Positions 39,351 through 47,214 of a stretch of DNA of 64,000 nucleotides are shown here, piece after piece; the stretch's first letter is position 1, and each line of letters starts with the position of its first letter. The translations under genes and the position numbers were made by a program. Below the pieces are notes generated by a model that was not told where the DNA came from, searched no databases, and saw nothing but the letters and a program-made list of their open reading frames with translations. Origin of the DNA: JALZKA01 sp963754045 (GTDB lineage Bacteria; Actinomycetota; Thermoleophilia; Solirubrobacterales; 70-9); the NCBI GenBank assembly GCA_963754045.1, contig CAVWEN010000002.1:496001-560000 (forward strand), in the 5' to 3' direction.

Positions 39351-40193
39351 TCAGGTCGGGATTGGTGCGGACCCCTCCGCGGGGCCTTCCACGCTCCTAT
39401 CGGCAGCCTGGGCCTCGACCCGTAGCAATTCGGCGACCGCGGCCTCGCCCACCTCGAGCTGGTCGGGCGTCGGCTCGCGGGTGGAGATCCGCCTCTGGAT
39501 CTCGTGGCCGGTTGTGTGTACGGCCCTGCCGACGGCCGAATCGGGTTGGCGCTCGGCCAGTGCGAACACCTCGACGGCGGCGCCGGTGGCCGCGAGCGAG
39601 GCGACTCCCCGCGCGAGCGGCCCTGGCCTGTTGACAGTGCGCTCGACGATCACCTGTCCGGCGACCGAGAGTGCCAGCATCGGACCGATCAGGTTGGAGC
39701 CGCAGCGCTCGTGCTCCTTCGGCTCCTCGGCGGCGCTCCGACCGGACTCGTATGCCCGGATCGCCTTGTGCTCGGCACCGTGGTAGGCGGCGAGATCGGG
39801 GTCGCGCAGGGCGGCGAGGGCGGGCGCCGTGCCGAGCGTCGCGATCAGCGCCTCGCGCGCTGCACTCCCCTTGGCGAGGCGCTTCGCGGCCGCGCTGGCG
39901 ACGCTCGTCGCCGTCGCCACCGCGATCACGCGGGGATCCTCGAAGGGCAGCCTCGCCGATCGAAGGCGAAGGCGAGCGAGCGGGACCACCATCATCGCCT
40001 CGGCGAGACGCAACGGGCCGCGGATCAGGGGGGTGGTCGCGAGCCGTCCGCGAGCGAGCCTGGGCTTGGCCCCCGACGCGACCTCCAACTCGCCGGCCTT
40101 GTTGCGGACCGCGATTGACCAATGGGTGGGACCGTGAACGAGGAGCCCGTTTCGCAGCGCCATCCCGCCGAGGCGCAGCTTTTCGTCAGCCAC
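39351..40193 (-). CDS. DUF1385 membrane-associated protein
   Basis: From GTG at 40193 the protein is 280 aa. It shows DUF1385 landmarks: LRLGGMALRNGLLVHGPTHW near the N-terminus and YHGAEHKAIRAYESG with later CGSNLIGPMLALSVAGQVI. The His/Glu cluster suggests metal binding, with hydrophobic segments nearby. Function is unknown. The GTG start lies before the conserved block and overlaps the M20 stop by 8 nt; the ATG at 40163 would remove part of that block. It is in the operon with ftsH. Confidence 0.75.
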   Translation of the reverse strand: MADEKLRLGGMALRNGLLVHGPTHWSIAVRNKAGELEVASGAKPRLARGRLATTPLIRGPLRLAEAMMVVPLARLRLRSARLPFEDPRVIAVATATSVASAAAKRLAKGSAAREALIATLGTAPALAALRDPDLAAYHGAEHKAIRAYESGRSAAEEPKEHERCGSNLIGPMLALSVAGQVIVERTVNRPGPLARGVASLAATGAAVEVFALAERQPDSAVGRAVHTTGHEIQRRISTREPTPDQLEVGEAAVAELLRVEAQAADRSVEGPAEGSAPIPT

Positions 40194-41535
40194 CGAGCAC
40201 CCGCTTGGCGAGATCCGCGTAGAAGCCGGCAGCAAGCTCGATGTCGGCGACCGCTGCGCGCTCGTCGGCGCCGTGGACGAGCGGAGCTGCGTCATACAGG
40301 TCGAGTGCGCGCTGAGGATGAAAACCGTAGACCACCGAGGACGCGAAGGCCTTGCGAAACCAATGGCTGTCCGAGAAGCCGGGCATCACCGTTGGCACGA
40401 GGGTCGCACCCGGGTCCACGGTCTCGAGCCATTCGGCGATTATCGTGCGGAAGGGTGTGTCGAGGGGCGACTCGTTGCCGGTCACCCTTTCCATGAACTC
40501 GACCTCGAGCTTTGGGTCCGCGGCAGCTCCGATGACGCCGGCGACCCGGTCGCGGACGTCTGCCTCGCCCATCCCCGGGGGCACCCGGCAATCGATCACC
40601 GCTTCAGCGCTCGACGGGATCACATTGTCGCGCTGGGACGCCTCGATGCGGGTGGGAACGAGCGTAATTCGCATCATCGGTTCGGCCAGGTAGGCAACAA
40701 GGCGGGGTTCGAGGCGACCGAGTTCGGCAACTGCGGCCACCAGGTCGCCCGGAGCGTCGGTGTCGATCCGGCGCTCGAGCAGCGCCTCGACGAAGGCAAG
40801 CCCTGCCGGCGTCGCCTCCGGCGGCGGCTGCTCGGCGAATCGCGCCAGGGCGGGGGCGAGGCGAAGCAACGCGTTGTCGCCGAGGCTCGGCACGGACCCG
40901 TGCCCGGCGCGCCCGTGAGCTCGCAGCTTGAAGCGAAACACTCCCTTCTCACCCACTGCGATCGGGTAGAAACGCCGGCCCTCGAGCTCGAACATCGCGC
41001 CACCGCCCTCGTTGACAACCAGATCCGCGTAAGCGGCCTCGGGATGATTCGCGCAGAGCCACTTCGCGCCGAGATGGGCGCCCATCTCCTCGTCGGCGGT
41101 GACGATCACCTTCAGCGTGCCGCGCTCCGGCCGCCACCCGGCGCGGGCGAGGTGCGCCGCCGCCGCGACTTCGGCCGCGACCTGGTCCTTCATGTCCTGG
41201 CCACCGCGTCCGAGCACGAAACCGTCCACGACGTCGCCCGACCAGGGGTCAAATGACCATTCGCTGGGCTCCGCCGGGACCGTGTCCACGTGGCTCAGCA
41301 GGCACAGGGTCGGGCCCTCCGCGGCGCCTGCGAGGGTCGCGATCAGGTTGGGTCGTCCGGGCTCGGCCTCCAGTAGCTGGACCGCAAAGCCCGCGTCACG
41401 CAGGATCGCCGCCAGCAGCTCTTGGGCGGGTCCCTCGTTGCCGGGCGGGTTGACCGTATTGAGGCGGAGCAGCCGTTGCAGAAGCTCGACCGCCTCGGAG
41501 TCCAGCGCGCGCGTCTCGATTGTGCCGCTCTCCAT
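40186..41535 (-). CDS. M20 family metallopeptidase (ArgE/DapE/CPG2-like)
   Basis: The 449-aa protein has the M20 di-zinc core: LLSHVDTVPAEP supplies His and Asp, GGQDMKD the bridging Asp, TADEEMGAHLGAKW the catalytic Glu pair, and CLxxH-like ligands lie near PVVNEGG and the late FSDSHWF. A dimerisation/lid domain is inserted around 190-320. Candidates are carboxypeptidase, acetylornithine or succinyl-diaminopimelate deacylase activity. The substrate is not resolved. It is the first gene of the run through DUF1385, ftsH, mce and DUF3107, and is divergent from rarA. Confidence 0.82.
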   Translation of the reverse strand: MESGTIETRALDSEAVELLQRLLRLNTVNPPGNEGPAQELLAAILRDAGFAVQLLEAEPGRPNLIATLAGAAEGPTLCLLSHVDTVPAEPSEWSFDPWSGDVVDGFVLGRGGQDMKDQVAAEVAAAAHLARAGWRPERGTLKVIVTADEEMGAHLGAKWLCANHPEAAYADLVVNEGGGAMFELEGRRFYPIAVGEKGVFRFKLRAHGRAGHGSVPSLGDNALLRLAPALARFAEQPPPEATPAGLAFVEALLERRIDTDAPGDLVAAVAELGRLEPRLVAYLAEPMMRITLVPTRIEASQRDNVIPSSAEAVIDCRVPPGMGEADVRDRVAGVIGAAADPKLEVEFMERVTGNESPLDTPFRTIIAEWLETVDPGATLVPTVMPGFSDSHWFRKAFASSVVYGFHPQRALDLYDAAPLVHGADERAAVADIELAAGFYADLAKRVLGG

Positions 41536-41566
41536 CCGCGACCGAGGTTACGGAACCGCCCCGGTT

Positions 41567-41572
41567 CATACT
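41567..41572 (+). promoter_or_regulatory. -10-like box (CATACT) of rarA
   Basis: CATACT ends 9 nt before the ATG at 41582 and no ribosome site is visible, so a short leader is likely. This supports the chosen start against a much longer in-frame extension lying across the M20 gene. Confidence 0.35.
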
Positions 41573-41581
41573 CGGCGGACG

Positions 41582-42853
41582 ATGAGCACGCTGTTCGAGC
41601 AGGGTTCTGACCAGGGCGACGATCCCCGGGTGGACCCGGCCGCGCCACTGGCGGTGAGGATGCGGCCCCGCTCCCTGGCCGAGCTGGTCGGTCAGGAGCA
41701 CCTGCTCGCCGACGGATCGGCTCTGAGGATCGCCGTGGAAGCCGGCGCTCCCCACTCCGCTGTGCTCTACGGGCCGCCGGGTACGGGCAAGACCACGCTG
41801 GCGCGAATCATCGCGCGTGCCTCTGACGCCGCCTTTGAGGAGGAGTCGGCCGTGAACGCAGGCAAGGCAGAGGTCCGCGCCGTGATCGAACGGGCAGGCG
41901 AGCGCCGCCGCGCCAACGGACGCGCCACGGTGCTGTTCCTCGACGAGATCCACCGTTTCAACAAGGCCCAGCAGGACGCGCTGCTGCCCGCGGTGGAGGA
42001 CGGTGTGATCACGATGATCGGGGCGACGACTGAGAACCCGTACTTCGAGGTCAATTCCGCGCTGCTTTCCCGTGCCCAGATCTACGAGTTGCGCGAGCTG
42101 GCGCCAGTGGAGGTCATCGATGTGCTCCGCCGCGCGCTGGACGATCGCGAGCGCGGCGTACCCAGCCCCCCGCCCGTGGACGACGACGCGATCGCGTTGA
42201 TGGCGACCCGCTCCGGCGGCGATGCGCGCACCGCTCTCGGCGCCCTCGAGCGGGCTGTCGAAGCAGCCGATGCGGTCGGCGGCAGGGTGGACCTTGCCAC
42301 GGCGGAGGACGCCCTGCAGCGCAAGGCGCTGACATACGACCGGCAGGGCGATCGCCACTACGACTACATCTCCGCGTGGATCAAGGCGACGCGCGGCTCC
42401 GATCCCAACGCTTCGGTCTACTACCTCGCGGTCATGCTCGAGGGTGGGGAGGACCCGCGCTTCATCGCCCGGCGGATGGTGATCTTCGCCTCCGAGGACG
42501 TCGGCAACGCCGATCCACAGGCGCTGGTCGTCGCCAACGCCGCCGCCGCCGCGGTGGACCGGGTCGGCCTGCCCGAGTGTGCGCTCAACCTGGCTCAGGC
42601 GGCGACGTACCTGGCGACGGCGCCCAAGTCGAACGCATCCACGAAGGCGATTGGCGCTGCCACGGCCCATGTGCGCGCGCACGGCGCAAAATTGCCGCCG
42701 GCACATATTCGCGATGGCCACTATCCGGGCGCCAAGCAGCTCGGCCGTGGACAGGGCTACATGAGCCCTCACGATCAACCCGATGGCATTGCGCCCGAAC
42801 CACTCCTTCCGGACGAATTGCGGGGAACTCGCTTTTACGACCCTCCTGGCTGA
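41582..42853 (+). CDS. rarA: Replication-associated recombination protein A (MgsA AAA+ ATPase)
   Basis: The 423-aa protein has the clamp-loader-like AAA+ core: MRPRSLAELVGQEHLL, Walker A YGPPGTGKTTLARI, Walker B VLFLDEIHRFNKAQQDALLP, sensor 1 MIGATTENPYFEVNSAL and the C-terminal tetramerisation segment ending KQLGRGQGYMSPHD. RarA acts at stalled forks and ssDNA gaps. It is monocistronic, with a good terminator about 100 bp after its stop. Confidence 0.92.
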   Translation: MSTLFEQGSDQGDDPRVDPAAPLAVRMRPRSLAELVGQEHLLADGSALRIAVEAGAPHSAVLYGPPGTGKTTLARIIARASDAAFEEESAVNAGKAEVRAVIERAGERRRANGRATVLFLDEIHRFNKAQQDALLPAVEDGVITMIGATTENPYFEVNSALLSRAQIYELRELAPVEVIDVLRRALDDRERGVPSPPPVDDDAIALMATRSGGDARTALGALERAVEAADAVGGRVDLATAEDALQRKALTYDRQGDRHYDYISAWIKATRGSDPNASVYYLAVMLEGGEDPRFIARRMVIFASEDVGNADPQALVVANAAAAAVDRVGLPECALNLAQAATYLATAPKSNASTKAIGAATAHVRAHGAKLPPAHIRDGHYPGAKQLGRGQGYMSPHDQPDGIAPEPLLPDELRGTRFYDPPG

Positions 42854-42953
42854 GCCATTCTCCGCAACTTGAGGCCCGAGCAGGTGTTTGGGTGCGGTGG
42901 TAGCCAGAGCACGCACGGCCTGAGTTCCCGCCGGGGCCGGCGCTGGCAGGGAT

Positions 42954-42988
42954 GGGCCGGGGGCTTCACGCCTCCGGCCCCTTTACTT
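42954..42988 (+). terminator. Rho-independent terminator-like hairpin after rarA
   Basis: An 11-bp stem, GGGCCGGGGGC (42954-42964) with GCCTCCGGCCC (42970-42980), has one G-T wobble, a TTCAC loop and a CTTTACTTC tail. It is the best terminator candidate in the window, lying between convergent rarA and the coiled-coil gene. Confidence 0.6.
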
Positions 42989-43036
42989 CGTCGCCCGGCT
43001 CCATCGATCGCGCCACTACGGGAGCGAGAGGCCCGC

Positions 43037-44719
43037 TCAGGTGTGTTCCAGGCTCGCTTCGTCGGCCAGGATCCTGTTTACCTGAGCCAGTTCCTTGGAC
43101 AGCTCTCTGACGCGCTGGCGAGCGCCGGAGGCGATCCGGCGCTCGGCTTCGAGTGCGGTGCGGAGACCGTCGAGCTCCTCCGCCAGGGTCCGCTTCGCGG
43201 CCTCCAGTTCGACGGCGCGGGCCATCGCCGCGCCGAGTTCGGTCTGGAACTCCTTGATCTCGGCCCTGGCGGTTGCGTTGTTCTGTCGCTCCGTCTCAAG
43301 CTTCGAGCCAAGCTCCCCGAACGACGTCGTCAGCCTCGACTCGAGCTCGCCGATTCGCTCCACCTCGGCGTCCTTGGCGGCCACCGCGGAGCCTGCCTGT
43401 TCGGCCACCTTTGCCAGGTCGCGGGAGAGCTCCTCGATCCGTGACTGGGCAACCAGCGCCCCCTCGCGTTCGGTCTCGAGCGCCGCGGCAAACTCGGCGG
43501 CCTGTTGGCGAGCGGCCACGAGTTCGCGCTCGATCCCGCTCTGCTTGCCGGCAACCTCGTTCAGTTCCTCCTCGCGCTTCTTTGCTACCGCCTTGAGTCG
43601 ATCGACGAGCTTGCGGGCCTTGGCCAAAATCTCGTCCCGCCTCTTCAGGGCCTGCTGGCGCTTCTCCACCTCTGAGGCGAGGCGCTCGACCTCGGCCTTC
43701 AGACCGCCCTCGGCCTTGGTCGCCTCGGCGACCAGGCCTTCCAGCTCCTCGATCTTGGCGGCGGACTCGGCCCGAGCCCTCTCGAGGTCCGCGTCGGACT
43801 TGATCCGGCCCCTTTTTAGCTCCGCGTCGAACTCGGCTCGCGCCTTCTTCAACTCGTCGGCCCTCGCGCCAGACTCGTCCTGCGCCTGCTTGAGCGCGGC
43901 GCCGAACTCGCCCCGGGTCTGTTCGAGCTCCGCTCGAACCTGCTCGATCTCACTCTCCCGGGCTTCGAGCGCCGCCGAGAGCTCTCCTTCGCGCGCCTGT
44001 CGGCGCTTCAGCTCCTCGCGAACCGTGCTCAGGTTGGCTCCGGCCGCCTCGAGCTGGGTCGCCGAACGCTCGGACTTCTTGCGCTCGGCCTCGAGCGCGG
44101 ACGTGAGCTCGCCGATCTCGCGCTTTACCTTGGTGCGAATGCTTTCGGCCGTGGCCTCCGCCTCGGCGACCTTCCCACGCTCAGCCGCCAACTGTCCCTG
44201 GAGTTCCTGTCCGGCCTGACCGAGGCGCTTCGCGTTCTCCTTGGCCTTCTCGAGCTCGTCCTCGCGGATCGCGATTGCCCGGACTTGCTTCTTGGCCTCC
44301 GCTTCGCTGCTGCGGATCACCCCCTGGAGCCGGCCGTGCTCGTCGCTGGCCTGCTTGAGACGCTGGGTCATCTCCGCGACCCGTTGCTCGGCCTCGGCGA
44401 TCTTGGCGTCGGCGCGTTCCTTGGCCTGCTTCTGGTTGGTCGCGATCTCGCGCATCGCGTCGGCCAGCTCGTGCTGATGTGCCTCGCGCGCCTTGTGCAA
44501 CGCCTGCTCGGCGTCAGCCACCCGGTGCTCGGCCGCGGCTGCGCGCTTTTCGGCGGCGGCGACGGTGCTGCGCTCGGCACTGAGTTGCGACTCGAGCGAC
44601 TGCACCTCGCGCTCGACACGCTGGAGCCTGTTCAGGCCACTGCCGAGCGCCTCGCGCCACGCCTGCAACTCGCCGCTGATGTGCGGCGTCGACTGATCGG
44701 TCCTATCCGTGTCGCTCAT
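43037..44719 (-). CDS. Long cytoplasmic coiled-coil protein
   Basis: The 560-aa protein is almost entirely heptad-like, from about residue 20 to 550, rich in Ala, Glu, Lys, Arg, Gln and Leu. No signal peptide, transmembrane helix or cysteine is seen. It looks like a rod or filament protein. Streptomyces Scy/FilP and crescentin share this plan, but coiled coils resemble one another by composition, so homology is not claimed. It follows the acetyltransferase gene on the same strand, with a 17-bp palindrome 12 nt before its start. Location beside polysaccharide regulators suggests a scaffold for polar or septal envelope synthesis. Confidence 0.75.
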   Translation of the reverse strand: MSDTDRTDQSTPHISGELQAWREALGSGLNRLQRVEREVQSLESQLSAERSTVAAAEKRAAAAEHRVADAEQALHKAREAHQHELADAMREIATNQKQAKERADAKIAEAEQRVAEMTQRLKQASDEHGRLQGVIRSSEAEAKKQVRAIAIREDELEKAKENAKRLGQAGQELQGQLAAERGKVAEAEATAESIRTKVKREIGELTSALEAERKKSERSATQLEAAGANLSTVREELKRRQAREGELSAALEARESEIEQVRAELEQTRGEFGAALKQAQDESGARADELKKARAEFDAELKRGRIKSDADLERARAESAAKIEELEGLVAEATKAEGGLKAEVERLASEVEKRQQALKRRDEILAKARKLVDRLKAVAKKREEELNEVAGKQSGIERELVAARQQAAEFAAALETEREGALVAQSRIEELSRDLAKVAEQAGSAVAAKDAEVERIGELESRLTTSFGELGSKLETERQNNATARAEIKEFQTELGAAMARAVELEAAKRTLAEELDGLRTALEAERRIASGARQRVRELSKELAQVNRILADEASLEHT

Positions 44720-44730
44720 CGAAGGCAGGG

Positions 44731-44747
44731 CGAGGCCTCAGGCCTCG
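44731..44747 (-). promoter_or_regulatory. Palindrome upstream of the coiled-coil gene
   Basis: CGAGGCCT (44731-44738) and AGGCCTCG (44740-44747) are perfect inverted arms around one base. The element lies 12 nt before the start codon, in the 63-nt gap after the acetyltransferase gene. It could be an operator or an RNA structure controlling translation. Confidence 0.35.
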
Positions 44748-44782
44748 TCCGGCAGCTTGGCACTGAAATCACAATCAGCGGA

Positions 44783-45319
44783 CTATAGGCGTTGCTGCAG
44801 GGCTTTCGCCGGGGTCCCGGCTACGGTTGCACCGGCTCTTACATCTCGCGTTACGACCGCGCCGGCGCCGACGCTCGCACCGGCGCCGATCGTTACGCCC
44901 CCCATGACCACGGCGGCGGAGCCGACGCTGGCATGTCGTGCGACCCGCACCGGCAGCAGGCTCCAATCGCTCTCGGTCTGCAGTGCGCCCTCCGCGGTCG
45001 TCGCCCGCGGATGCTTGTCGTTCACGAACGTCACGCCGTGCCCGATGAACACCTCGTCCTCGATCTCGACCCCCTCGCAGATGAAGGTGTGACTCTGGAT
45101 CTTGCAGCGGGCGCCGACCGAGACGCCGCGCTGGATCTCCACAAAGGTCCCGATCGTGGTCTCGTCCCCGATCGCGCACTCGTAGAGGTTGGTGAAGCTG
45201 TGCACGACGACTCTGTCACCGAAGCGGCATTCGCGGATCAGTCGGTTCGGCGCATCGTTGCAAGGCCGCGATGCGCCGGGCTGCGCGGGCACCCCCTCAG
45301 CCGCCGATGAATCGCACAT
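44783..45319 (-). CDS. Left-handed beta-helix sugar N-acetyltransferase (WbpD/WlbB-like)
   Basis: The protein of about 178 aa is built of hexapeptide repeats (VVVHSFTNLYECAIGDETTI, CKIQSHTFICEGVEI, GSAAVVMGGVTIGAGASVGA), the left-handed beta-helix fold. FIGHGVTFVNDKHPR and the C-terminal VAGTPAK match WbpD/WlbB-type enzymes that acetylate a 3-amino sugar nucleotide. The ATG at 45319 overlaps the pseudokinase stop, and a GTG at 45292 is an equally plausible start. The oxidoreductase 5 kb away could be an earlier step, but the aminotransferase is not in the window. Confidence 0.78.
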   Translation of the reverse strand: MCDSSAAEGVPAQPGASRPCNDAPNRLIRECRFGDRVVVHSFTNLYECAIGDETTIGTFVEIQRGVSVGARCKIQSHTFICEGVEIEDEVFIGHGVTFVNDKHPRATTAEGALQTESDWSLLPVRVARHASVGSAAVVMGGVTIGAGASVGAGAVVTRDVRAGATVAGTPAKALQQRL

Positions 45320-47069
45320 ACGGGGCGGATGCGATACCTGCTTCGCGCACCCGGCTGACCGCCGCCTCGGCCTCGCCGGCCGTGTCGTAGACACCCGCGA
45401 AAGCGACGATGACACCGGGTTGCAGGCTGCCGTAGTCGCTCGAGTTCAGCACGCCGCTGCGAAAGCCCAGCGCGGCAGCCTGACTCGCCGCCGCCTCGGC
45501 GCCCGCCTGGTCGCTCGGCGAGGCAAAGATGATCGCGGTATATGCGCTCGTCCCCGCGGGGAATGGAGCGACGAGACCGGATGCTCCGCCAGATCCCGAG
45601 CGCCGCTGGCCGGCGGGAGAATCATCGCCGCGCCCATTCGCGGTTGATCGGCCGGGACGCGGATCACCACGCCGTCCAGCTTTGGGATCACGGTCACGAT
45701 CGCCGCCCCCGGTAGCTGCGCCCCCGGTCGGTGGCGGCTTATCGGCCAGGGGATTGGTCGGCTCTGGGACGGCGATCTGGTCGGGCTTCTCCGACGAGAA
45801 GGCGCCGCCGATCGCCAGCGCCCCGGCGCCCAGCGCGGCCAGCGCGGCCACTGCGGCCAGGGTCGCCGCAACGCGCCGGCCGCCTTGGTGCTCCCAGCGC
45901 TCCTCCAGTGCGGCCGATTCGTGGGCACCCTCGCCGGGCTCCACCGCATCACCGTCGTTGGGCCCGTCGCCGGGTCCGTCCGGGGCATCGCCGCCGGGCT
46001 CAGGTGAGTCGAGGGCATCGACGTCTGCATCGCCGCCGCCTGCCGTCTCGGAGTCATCGCCCGCCGGCGAGGTGCCGGCTGCGGCCTCGGGTTCTCCCCC
46101 CGCCCCCGCCAACCCGGCGAAGGCCGGCGTGGCGACCGTCTCGGCCGCAACGTCTGCCTGGGCAGGTACCTCGGTCCCCGGCGCCATCGAGCCCGCTTCG
46201 AGCATCGCCTGCCAGCGGGAGAGAACGCGCTCCTTTGTTGGCAGAGCAAGCGCGAGCTCGAGGGCCGACTCGAAGCGGTCACCGGGATCGGAAGCCAGGC
46301 CGATCGCGAGGATCGCATCGAGAGTGTCGGGCAGCTCGGGGTTTCCCTCCCGGACACTGGGAGGCCTGCCCTCAAGGTGGGCTTTGAGCTTGTCCTCCCC
46401 GTCGTGATCCGCGTATGGAGGGGCACCGGTGACAGCCTCGAAAAGCACGCAGGTGAGCGCGTAAACGTCGGTACGGGCGTCGACCTGGTCGCCACGGATT
46501 TGCTCGGGAGAGGCATAGTCGAAGGCAGGCCGCGCCCCGTCGTCGGGGGCCCGAAGCAAACCGCCGAAAGCGGTCGTGTCCTCGGTGATGCCGAAGCGGC
46601 CGAGGTAGGCGTGCTCGCCGTCAGTCCTGTCGAGGACAACGATCGACGCCGGCGAGACCCCGCGGTGAATGATGCCCTCCGAGTGCACATGGTCGAGGCC
46701 TTTGGCGATCTGGGAGATGATCTGGATCGCGTGCATGTAGGCGAGCCGTCCGCTGCCGTCGATCATCGTCGCGAGATCGGTGGCGGGCAGATAGCGGGCC
46801 GCCAGATAGGGCGTCCCCTGATGATCCCCCGCTCCGTATGTGGTGATCACGTGTGGGTGCACGACGCCGCGGAGTTGAGCGCTCTGACGTGCCAAGTGGT
46901 CGCGAAAGCTCTGGCGCTCGCCCAGCGGGTTGAGGATGCGCCGCAGCGTGACGGTGCGGTCGCGGCCGGGCTGGGTTGCGAGGTACACCTCGCAGCCCGG
47001 CTCGACCGAGAGGAGTTCCGCTACGTCGAAGCCGCCGACCTTTTCGCCTGCCCAAGAATCTGCGCTCAC
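45297..47069 (-). CDS. Membrane-anchored Ser/Thr pseudokinase with SPOR-like extracytoplasmic domain
   Basis: The protein of 590 aa (GTG 47069; GTG 47075 also possible) has a kinase-fold N-terminal domain (about 10-280) with a good C-lobe: ASPEQIRGD, DARTDVYAL and the GDRFESALE end. The catalytic residues are replaced: the VAIK lysine is Arg43 (VTLRRI), HRD is HRG (135-137), and DFG is RFG (158-160). It should not phosphorylate, so it is a pseudokinase. After an acidic Pro/Gly linker, one helix (about 398-424) crosses the membrane. A basic linker and an 80-residue SPOR-like tail (510-590) could bind denuded peptidoglycan. It is divergent from a BY-kinase with mirrored -10 boxes and probably signals envelope state to polysaccharide synthesis. 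Confidence 0.82.
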   Translation of the reverse strand: MSADSWAGEKVGGFDVAELLSVEPGCEVYLATQPGRDRTVTLRRILNPLGERQSFRDHLARQSAQLRGVVHPHVITTYGAGDHQGTPYLAARYLPATDLATMIDGSGRLAYMHAIQIISQIAKGLDHVHSEGIIHRGVSPASIVVLDRTDGEHAYLGRFGITEDTTAFGGLLRAPDDGARPAFDYASPEQIRGDQVDARTDVYALTCVLFEAVTGAPPYADHDGEDKLKAHLEGRPPSVREGNPELPDTLDAILAIGLASDPGDRFESALELALALPTKERVLSRWQAMLEAGSMAPGTEVPAQADVAAETVATPAFAGLAGAGGEPEAAAGTSPAGDDSETAGGGDADVDALDSPEPGGDAPDGPGDGPNDGDAVEPGEGAHESAALEERWEHQGGRRVAATLAAVAALAALGAGALAIGGAFSSEKPDQIAVPEPTNPLADKPPPTGGAATGGGDRDRDPKAGRRGDPRPGRSTANGRGDDSPAGQRRSGSGGASGLVAPFPAGTSAYTAIIFASPSDQAGAEAAASQAAALGFRSGVLNSSDYGSLQPGVIVAFAGVYDTAGEAEAAVSRVREAGIASAPYVRFIGG

Positions 47070-47146
47070 ATTCACGCTGGCTCCAAAAAAGGTTGAAGTC
47101 GAGCTGGCCGGACTCCCTTCCTGGGGTCGGCTCAGCGGGGACGACA

Positions 47147-47203
47147 ATGTATCCGACCCCGCGGTGGTGGCCGGGGGAGGCCATCCGCATTCGCGGATAC
47201 ACT
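47147..47203. promoter_or_regulatory. Mirrored divergent promoter of the pseudokinase and BY-kinase genes
   Basis: TGTATCCG (47148-47155) and CGGATACA (47194-47201) are perfect 8-bp inverted arms. Each holds a -10-like TACAxT pointing outward: TACACT (47198-47203) for the BY-kinase and TACATT on the minus strand (47152-47147) for the pseudokinase. A further ATCCGC-4-GCGGAT repeat (47183-47198) sits next to the right arm. The symmetry suggests shared control by a dimeric regulator. Confidence 0.45.
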
Positions 47204-47214
47204 GAGCACCCGTC

